A stretch of DNA of 64,000 nucleotides, taken from NCBI GenBank assembly GCA_020284085.1, contig JACEVL010000109.1, positions 124,001-188,000 of the forward strand. Direction: 5' to 3'. Below, piece after piece: positions 56,754 to 64,000 of the stretch; the first letter of the stretch is position 1, and each line of letters starts with the position of its first letter. This DNA is from Aporrectodea caliginosa. Its lineage: Eukaryota > Annelida > Clitellata > Crassiclitellata > Lumbricidae. Position numbers and translations under genes: made by a program. The notes under the pieces are model-generated. The model worked only from the letters and a program-made list of their open reading frames with translations. It was not told where the DNA came from and did no database searches.

Positions 56754-56836
56754 GCATACATACATACATACATACATACATACATACATACATACATACA
56801 TACATACATACATGCATACATACATGCATACATAGG
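56194..56836 (+). repeat. (ACAT)n tetranucleotide array, about 640 bp
   Basis: About 160 CATA units with scattered CATG variants and two ATTAC interruptions (56398 and 56634). All open frames here (YIHT on +, MYVC on -) are by-products. Confidence 0.98.
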
Positions 56837-56859
56837 CCTACGTAAGATATGGCCGCCTA

Positions 56860-57170
56860 TATATCAGCATACAAGCAGAACCTGCTAAATATGTAGATCA
56901 ATTTGTCTATCTCGGAGACTTAATAACCAATGATATATTACACGATATTGATATTGCTACCGACATTGAAAATATTAATATTAAGTTTTTAATTAATGAA
57001 CAAGAAAGTTGGTCGCACCTCACAGGCATGTGTAAAATATGACACAAATATGGAGAAGCCTGGAAATAACAAAGAAAATGAAAGAATAAGAGACAATTAT
57101 ATGCAAGCCAACTCGCTATATTTGGACTAGAGCACTAGACTATGAGAAAGCAAGACAAGAAATTAATCCT
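56860..57170 (+). pseudogene. RTE-like LINE reverse transcriptase fragment
   Basis: Encodes PAKYVDQFVYLGDLITND, then a degraded helix region and EAWK-like words. V-x-x-F-x-YLG-x-x-I-x-x-D is typical of RTE/BovB-type RT palms. It starts immediately after the (ACAT)n array. Confidence 0.62.
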
Positions 57171-57424
57171 TAATAAAAATGAGATGGGTTTACAAAAACT
57201 TCCTGGGATCTTAGCTTTATTTCTTAATTAGTAGCTTCGATCGAGCCGACATAAGGCTTCAACCTATGGCGCACAAAATCCAAGCTGTAAACAAGACTTC
57301 GAGAAGTTTAAACTGATGGATTAGGTCTATAAAAGAATGAAGAATGTTGAATCTTTAGTTTAATCCAATGACTTTAACGACCAAGACATCAATCAATCAT
57401 ATTTTGCTATAAGCTTATAAATTT

Positions 57425-57480
57425 GTAGATACAATACAATACAATACAATACAATACAGTACAATCAATCGATGGTCAAT
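57425..57480. repeat. (AATAC)n pentanucleotide run
   Basis: Six to seven units of ACAATACAATACAATACAAT, probably a LINE tail. Confidence 0.8.
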
Positions 57481-57619
57481 TCTAGGGAAATCGCAATTCA
57501 TTGGAGCAGCCAGGATGACATCCGACATATCAGAGATTTGGTCTCTTTATTCACAACATATGGAACAATGTTCTTCCATTTTCTTTGTTATTTTCACAAA
57601 GAGACTTGGCTCATAGACT

Positions 57620-57845
57620 CTGAACATCCATGCCATCTTCAGCTGTCGAGGGGAATCCGTTGCTTGGTTCCACGTGTGTGCATGGGCCCGTCACTGACGA
57701 CTTCTAGCTTACAGTGCATTGTTTTGCTAAATGATGTAATATTTTCGTTCGTACTGACACTTAACATCATAATAGGCTAGCGCAGCGAGCGCCTCCGAGT
57801 AGGAAGAGGCGCTATGTAAATTCTCAGAATGAATGAATGAAAATC
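57620..57845 (+). mobile_element. LINE 3' end shared with the fragment inside the 25.7-kb hAT
   Basis: CCATGCCATCTTCAGCTGTC, GGGAATCCGTTGCTTGGTTC, GTGCATTGTTTTGCTAAATG and then GAGGCGCTATGTAAATTC with an AATG tail. It matches 26665-26880 for about 200 bp. Confidence 0.65.
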
Positions 57846-58305
57846 GGAGAAACTTGTTTTGCTCAAACTCACAAATATTGTGTTCATATTCTACCCTTTT
57901 CAATTTTCTTTCTGCGCCGCCTTTACGAGCCAAGAAAAGCACAGTCATTTGTTTCAAGAACATCAGCCTACATCACGTGTGGTATCCCCGAAGACCGTAG
58001 TCAACGAGTCTTCATATTGACCGCAGTTCTCTCATTATTCCATCTCTTGTGAATAAAGAGACCAGTGCATAAGAAACGATAATACGCCATTTTGTCTCTT
58101 CGCAACATTTACACGCAAATAAATCTCTGTCATTGCAGGTCAAAGTTGTCGTCGGTAAAGATGTGTGCAGAATAAGGGGAGTTTGCTCTGCTTATAACTG
58201 ATGCCGATCCTTTCGCAAGAGCTATATAGTCTTAAATATAATTAGGTATATTTTCGTTTTAAACGCAAAGAATTTGTCCCAATGGTAGCATGAAGCAGTT
58301 GTGTA
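57846..58305. other. Unannotated stretch
   Basis: No gene recognised. Confidence 0.4.
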
Positions 58306-58500
58306 GCATGGTAGCCGATTGGTTAGAGCGGTTGACCTGTAACGCAGAGAGAACGGGTTCGAATCTCGCCCGAGGCAGTTACTGTGCAGGGACCTTGAGC
58401 AAGTCCTTCACGTAAAACTGCTCATTGCCATTGATGAAACACTGCTGTCGTTGAAATGTTTGTTAATTAATTAAACGTAATGAACTCAGACTGCGTGCCT
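58306..58500 (+). mobile_element. tRNA-derived SINE, best-preserved copy
   Basis: ATGGTAGCCGATTGGTTAGA (A box), AACGGGTTCGAATCTCGCCC (B box), GCAGTTACTGTGCAGGGACC, TTGAGCAAGTCCTTCACG. The head resembles a tRNA; the rest matches copies at 35338 and 44338. Confidence 0.78.
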
Positions 58501-58669
58501 GCCTTATCTGAGTTAACATCAGGCTGTCACATGAGGGATCATACCGTCATGGACACGGGGACGATGGAGTGAGTGGGTGGGTTTGGTTGGTGGTAGTATC
58601 TGGTGCAGGACGTGGCCCGCGTCCATCAGGACGGCCCCAAAGAGGCGAGTGTGGGCGTTGTCGCAGAGT

Positions 58670-59400
58670 AGCCTATGTTTGCCAGTAGAAGATGTGACCT
58701 GATGATCAACGCAGAGAAAACTAGAACAATATATGGTTGTTGAAAACAGCCAAGAGAAACCAATAATTATCAACATCCAATTAAAGAGAAGCTAATGATC
58801 AGGTATCTTTGCGGGATAATAACTGCAGATTGCAGCAGTGGAGAAAACATAAAACGAAAAATTGAACGAACGTCGCAAGCATTTGAAATATGAACAGGAT
58901 ATGGAGAAGCAGAGTAATAAGAGAGAAAACCAGAAGACCAAGACAAAGAATATACGAGACGATTATATACAACCATTTTCCTTTACGGATCAGAATGCTG
59001 GACAATGCGAAAACAAGACGAGAATTCACACAACAGAAATGGGTTGGCTATGGAGAATTGCAGGGTTTTTAAAACGAGAGAAACTTTAAAACATAGGATT
59101 AGGTGCCCAAATAGCTCTGCTAGACAACGTTGTTCAACGAAGTCTTCGATGGTGTGGACAAGTGGACAGAATGTCAGTTGACGGCATTCCTTACAATGCA
59201 CAACGTGCAAGACTCGGATGAAAAACAAAAGCAGAGTAAGAATGAGCTGATTAGGTGATATAAATGATGACATAACAAGACTTGAGAGGACCTGCAATGG
59301 ACTTGACAAATGACCGAGGACAATGAAGACCACAAGTCATGTTCGTACCTATCGTCTCCAAGTGGCTGGCGTCAAGAACTGATGACGACGATGATGTTAA
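58670..59400 (+). pseudogene. RTE-like LINE C-terminal relic
   Basis: Readable pieces in order are MINAEKTRTIYG, GIITADCSSGENIKRKIERT, FLYGSECWTMRK, NVVQRSLRWCGQVDRM, IPYNAQRARLG and SSPSGWRQELMTTMM. These are the usual RTE/BovB C-terminal landmarks (LYGSExWT, LRWxGHVxRM). Frame shifts and stops break it. The last codons run directly into the (ATGT)n array. Confidence 0.72.
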
Positions 59401-59404
59401 TAAT

Positions 59405-59546
59405 TATACATGCATGTATGCTTGCATGTATGTATGTATGTATGTATGTATGTATGTATGTAGGCATGCTTGCGTATGTATGTATGTAGGCATGCTTGCA
59501 TGTATGTATGTATGTATGTATGTATGTATGCATGCATGCATGCGTA

Positions 59547-59577
<31 letters not shown>

Positions 59578-59775
59578 TGTATGTATGTATGTATGTATGT
59601 ATGTATGTATGTATGTATGTATGTATGTATGTATGTATGTATGTATTTATGTATGTATGCATGCATGCCTATATGCATGTATGTAGGCCTATTTATCGAA
59701 TAACAAGGATGCATGTATGTATGCATGCATGTATGTATGTATGTATGTTTGCATGTATGTGTGTATGTATGTATA
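59405..59775 (+). repeat. (ATGT)n tetranucleotide array
   Basis: About 280 bp of TGTA units to 59685, a 25-bp interruption with TAGGCCTA, then another 65 bp. It has the opposite strand sense to the (ACAT)n array at 56194. Confidence 0.97.
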
Positions 59776-60734
59776 TACGTTGGTCCTATGCATCTATGTT
59801 TGCAAGTACGTGTGTATAAACGTCAGATGGCACTTTTTAAGTACCCTAAAAAAACGATGAATGCCAGACATAGTCCCAGACTTTAGCATGCCTTCACCCA
59901 CCACTCTCTTCAAATCCTAGATCCGCCTCCGACATACATCGGGCTCTGCCTTTGAGGCACAATATACACCTGCTGTTTTTGAGGGTTCATTATGCAGACG
60001 TCAATGCATGCCTCCGAGTCATTATACCAAGATACCGATCAGTATGTTATAAGGCTTAGGCCAATAGGCCTATATGACACATTTCCTATAGGCCACGCAA
60101 CGGGCCTACAAATACTATATTGAATGGCGCTTATGTGCCTGTAATCTACAACATAATATGTTATTATGGTATAATAGAGCCATATAATATCACGATCTAT
60201 TATGTTTAAATGCTACTTGCTATATATAAGACTTAATTTGGCTTTCATTTATAACTCTAATGCAGATCACACTACATATAGGCCCTACATATAAGTATAT
60301 ATATATGCATGTATATATATACATATAGATATAAATATAAATTATATATACATCTGAACGCACATGGAGATATAAGGCCTATTTCTACGGGCTATAATTA
60401 AAGCTTGTGAGCTTGTGATAAATAGCCTGTAAACAGGGATATAGTAACATAAGCGTCTGTACGCATGCAAGAGCCTTCAGTGCTGCGCTGTATAGATAAA
60501 AACCATTGATTGGCGTAGTATAGTATCCAGAAGATATATTGATTTCTCGGAATTACAGCTCGTGACAAAATTGATTATGATATTGATGATGACAAGTATA
60601 CATGATGGGTCGAAAATTCGGCTTTGATGGAGTTTGCCTTAGCCGTACGCACATCGACGGACACGCGACGATATCACGCCAACCGTACATGTATATTTGT
60701 ACGTATATATATATAATATATGCAATATACATAT

Positions 60735-60767
<33 letters not shown>

Positions 60768-61384
60768 CAACATCACACATGTATACGTATAAAACGCATG
60801 CATTGAGAGTACGACACGCTTTCATATATCTAATATATTTAGTAAATACTTATATATATATACATATGTATATATATGCATATATATATATATGCATATA
60901 TATATGTGGACTGCGAACTATACACGCATTAGGCTGTTTCTAAATGCATGATGTTGTTATCGGGCAGCCGTATGTACATCCGAAATGGAGCGTAGACCAT
61001 ACATAAAGTAATTATGATGTATTGGCCAATATTCAGTCAATATACGAATGAGAATGAACACACAGGTCTATTCAGTCATCGTACACGTCGCGTAGAAGAG
61101 TATACATGCTCTCTATGCATGCACTATAAACCCGACAGACATCTTGTGTAACATTGTGTATACACTGTTGAGAGATGGCCACTCTGTGTTGTCAGACTAA
61201 GTTGGTTAGCTGCTGTACGCTGTCATAAGAAAAAGATTATTAGCGTTGCCCTCCTCCTTTTCTCAGGTTTGGGACTGGCCACCCGCAAACGTGTCCGTCT
61301 AAATTAGAGCCCCGTGCATGTGTAGGCCCATGTATGAGTCTACACCTCGATGTGAAACTGCATTCGACAGCATTACAGTGTGAA
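59776..61384. other. Unannotated TA-rich stretch
   Basis: TATATA runs at 60295-60345, 60705-60770 and 60850-60910. No gene. Confidence 0.5.
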
Positions 61385-61497
61385 ACAAGGTCCACCATTG
61401 CGCTCATGAACAAGCGGGTGCCCCGCGCTTGGCTTTCGAGTGAAGCTTTAGAAGTTTGGAGCTAACAATTACGATTACGATTACAATTATGATTACT
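61385..61497 (+). repeat. Dispersed repeat family W, best copy
   Basis: CATTGCGCTCATGAACAAGC, GGTGCCCCGCGCTTGGCTTT, CGAGTGAAGCTTTAGAAGTT, then ACGATTACGATTACAATTAT tail. Confidence 0.7.
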
Positions 61498-61699
61498 ACC
61501 GTTTTCAGATAGTGGTGCCAGTCCGAAGCCTAGATAAAGGAGGGTGGCGACGCTGACCACCATCGCTATGACATGGCGTCGTTATCAGAAACTAAACACA
61601 TGAAAAACTCTTCAGAAGATATACAACGTAGATTCAAAGCGTCCATTGCATATTATATGCATAAAGAAAGTCAGATGAACTGCATGACCTTTTTGAAAC

Positions 61700-62455
61700 A
61701 AGAGATATGCGGCGTATATTAAGGCTAGCACTGAAAGCGCCTCTGAGTAGATACCTTGAAGGGAAGCTATATAAATGTTCAATAAAAATTTTTTATTAAG
61801 GTGTTTGAATGGTATTCGGTTCAAACCCATCACTAACATGTGTTCGTTTGCGATTTCACTGAGGCGACCTGATCGCTTACTGTCTTGTGCAGTATTGTAA
61901 AGGCGCTATAGAAGTCTTTAGATTAGATTTGTTTGTATGTCACCAAACATACCCCAATTACCGCGCCCCACATTACATTAAGTTGTTTGAATGGTTTTCG
62001 GTGCAAACCCATCACAAACATGTGTTCGTTTGCGATTTCACAGCCCATGGATTGTAATTTAATTGTAATTACAATTGTAATTGTAATTGATTGTATTTCT
62101 AATTGTAATAGTAATTGTAACTGTAATTGAACATTTGTATAGCGCCACTCAGAGATTCAGAGGCGCTCCCGACCCAGGGCTCTAACAAATAAGATAAGGC
62201 GCGAAACAGAGGAAGAGAAAGGCTGAGGAGCTCAAGACGCAATTCAGGAAGATGGTTCTACAAGTAGAGGGGCCGACATAAGCAAAGCTTCTGGATTGAG
62301 CAGTTGCACCACGCATGCGAGGGACAACCAGAAGCCCTCTGGCGGCAGAGCGCAGAGCAGAGCGACCAGAGCGATCTATGTCTTGTGCAGTATTGTAAAG
62401 GCGCTATAGAAGTCTTTAAGATTAGATTTGTTTTTATGTCTCCAGGTAGCAATTA
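61700..62455. repeat. Interleaved duplications with LINE 3' ends
   Basis: TTTGAATGGTATTCGGTTCA...CATGTGTTCGTTTGCGATTT occurs near 61803-61858 and 61985-62040. TCTTGTGCAGTATTGTAAAG and GCGCTATAGAAGTCTTTA occur near 61882-61920 and 62380-62420. A minus-strand LINE 3' end (AATTGTAATT tail, GTATAGCGCCACTCAGAG, then C-terminal words SRSFAYVGP on the minus strand) lies at 62045-62370. Confidence 0.65.
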
Positions 62456-63145
62456 CTCCTAAATTAATTATTTCCTTCCTATCTTTTGCGGCTGAATTTC
62501 ACCGCCCATGCATGGAGCAATTATTTCTCTTACAATGAAATTGTTAGACTATTTTTGAAGCTTTAGTACCGCTTTCGAGATTTAATAAAGACGTAGGCCT
62601 ATGGTCTTAATTTGTGATGCCTTAGCAGTGCCTAATGCTCTACTATTATGAAGTTTCAGTAAATGGTACACATAAAAGATCACAACAATCCCTAAATTGA
62701 TATAATAGTCTACATCAAACTAAAATAATAAAGTATTAATAGAAGTAGCAGCAGCAGTAGAAATAACAACAAAAACAACAATAACAATAATAATATCTAA
62801 TAATAATGGTAATCTCAAAGCATGAAATCTTTATAAGTTGGTCGAAACAAATAACAGAATTAAGCTGAGATAATGGAAATGTATTGCAGAGACACTTCGT
62901 GGCAAATGCTCTTGCAGAGAAGCAGCAGAGATAGACTAAGAACAGCGCTTGACGTGCAGAAGACAGAGTCAACGAATATATCACAAAGACCTAATTATAA
63001 TCCGATAATTATGCTACAAAGAAAGTAGACGATGAAGACTTAAATCGTGGATATTTTCGTCGCTGGATTTCTGATGTCCCTCTAGAGTCTATAGGTGAAG
63101 AACACCGAAGAAGAAACTGAAAAGTGGCGCCTTAATCTAGTGTAA
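62456..63145. other. Unannotated stretch
   Basis: (AGC)/(AAC) trinucleotide words at 62740-62805. No gene. Confidence 0.4.
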
Positions 63146-63149
63146 GATA

Positions 63150-63490
63150 ATGCAATGTATGTAATGCAATGTAGGCAATGCAATGCAATAATGCAATGCA
63201 ACGCAATGCAATGTAATGTAATGTAATGTAATGTAATGTGATGTGATGTGATGTGATGTGATGTGATGTGATGTATGTGATGTGATGTAATGGAATGGAA
63301 TGGAATGTTAATGTAATGTAATGTGAATGTAGTGTAATGGAATGGAATGGAATGGAATGGAATGGAATGGAATGGAATGTGATGTAATGTAATGTGATGT
63401 AGTGCGATGTAATGTGATGTGATCTAATGTAATGTAATGTTACGCAATGTGATGTAATGTGATGCCATGTAGTGTAGTGTAGTGTAATGA
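63150..63490 (+). repeat. Pentanucleotide satellite (ATGTA/ATGTG/ATGGA)n
   Basis: About 65 pentamers in blocks: GCAAT, GTAAT, GTGAT, GGAAT, then mixed. Block-wise homogeneity suggests successive local expansions. Confidence 0.95.
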
Positions 63491-63499
63491 GAATCTCCG

Positions 63500-63572
63500 A
63501 AATGTCTCAGCGCCACACAAAAGCCACATAAGGGAGACCAGCTGTTAATCGGCGCTATATAAAATCAAGTTC
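63500..63572 (+). mobile_element. LINE-like 3' end
   Basis: TCTCAGCGCCACACAAAAGC, CACATAAGGGAGACCAGCTG, TTAATCGGCGCTATATAAAA: reverse complement of the block at 32605-32675. Confidence 0.58.
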
Positions 63573-64000
63573 GAGCCAGATTGTTTGGTCCGTTTCGGTG
63601 CCAGGTCAGAATCCGGGGGGGTGTACGATGAACTTGCTGGACTCTTAAAACTCTTAAGAGATCAGGTTTCATATTGTGGTCAGGATTTGAGATATTTCAA
63701 GAGTTTCACTCCAGTAGGTCGTCTAGCAAATTCGCTCGTAAAATGTGTACTTCGACCACACATTAAGATGAGAGGATCAGACGGCAAGAGCATGCAAGCA
63801 CTGGCCTCTCATATTAATATGTTTATAGTCTGTATGTTTATTATTTCTGGCATCCATTCTGATCTTCTGCTCATCGTGCCCAAGTGTTAACCATTCACTT
63901 AAACCCCTCCCAGTAACTTACTGTAGACTTATATAATAATTACATAGACAACACATCAATTGTACATATATATATATATTTATATATATATATATATATA
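63573..64000. other. Unannotated end of the window
   Basis: A 101-residue frame at 63585-63890 has no recognisable domain and I do not call it a gene. The window ends in (TA)n. Confidence 0.4.

Noticed and set aside
56194..56836. Long open frames of YIHT or MYVC repeats on both strands
   Set aside because: Pure by-products of a stop-free tetranucleotide array.
58306..58500. Possible functional tRNA gene
   Set aside because: Same reason: SINE head with a shared non-tRNA body.
63585..63890. 101-residue frame at the right end
   Set aside because: No domain, no splice context and close to LINE-like repeats; could be chance.

Overview
This window is nuclear DNA of an animal: split genes with GT-AG introns, C2H2 zinc-finger genes, CR1-like and RTE-like LINEs, hAT and piggyBac-like elements, tRNA-derived SINEs and very long microsatellites. 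The mix of marine-invertebrate-type repeats and the striking excess of the palindrome TAGGCCTA make an echinoderm my best guess, but the sequence alone does not prove the phylum. Only about 5 kb looks protein-coding for the host.

Region 1 (about 0.9-13.0 kb, + strand) is the most interesting. Seven exons with mutually compatible splice phases can be chained from 950 to 13044: a three-finger C2H2 exon, two short linker exons, a large exon with a 60-bp (20-residue) arginine/aspartate/glutamate-rich repeat, and three exons that encode an almost complete threonyl-tRNA-synthetase-type anticodon-binding domain. The first of these three is a 73-nt exon that I found by hand. No catalytic part of the synthetase is visible anywhere in the window. 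An RD-rich tract followed by an orphan aminoacyl-tRNA-synthetase anticodon-binding fold is the layout of nuclear receptor coactivator 5 (NCOA5), here apparently with zinc fingers in front. The alternative is that these are the last exons of a real threonyl-tRNA synthetase with another gene nested in its intron. The last intron (5.3 kb) holds an almost complete antisense CR1-like LINE whose frame breaks lie in or beside A-runs, and a 21-bp minisatellite.

Region 2 (13-37 kb) is a graveyard of mobile elements: a TTAA-flanked piggyBac-like element, a hAT element with a 5'-truncated but still open CR1-like LINE inside it, several hAT elements or MITEs with 8-bp target duplications, and at least three dispersed families that I cannot name. 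One of these has (ATTACG)n tails.

Region 3 (37.3-40.8 kb, - strand) is a three-finger C2H2 gene in at least two exons, with an acidic tail and a PTDLS (CtBP-type) motif. Both of its visible exons carry a one-base frame change.

Region 4 (41-64 kb) has no gene that I can defend. It holds TA-rich sequence, large AC, TA, CT, CAG, CCGT, ACAT/ATGT and ATGTA/GGAAT arrays, RTE-like and CR1-like LINE fragments, SINEs and MITEs. Many LINE 3' ends here and elsewhere share a GGCGCTATATAAAT terminal signature followed by different short tandem tails.

All identifications are from reading the sequence; no database or folding program was run.
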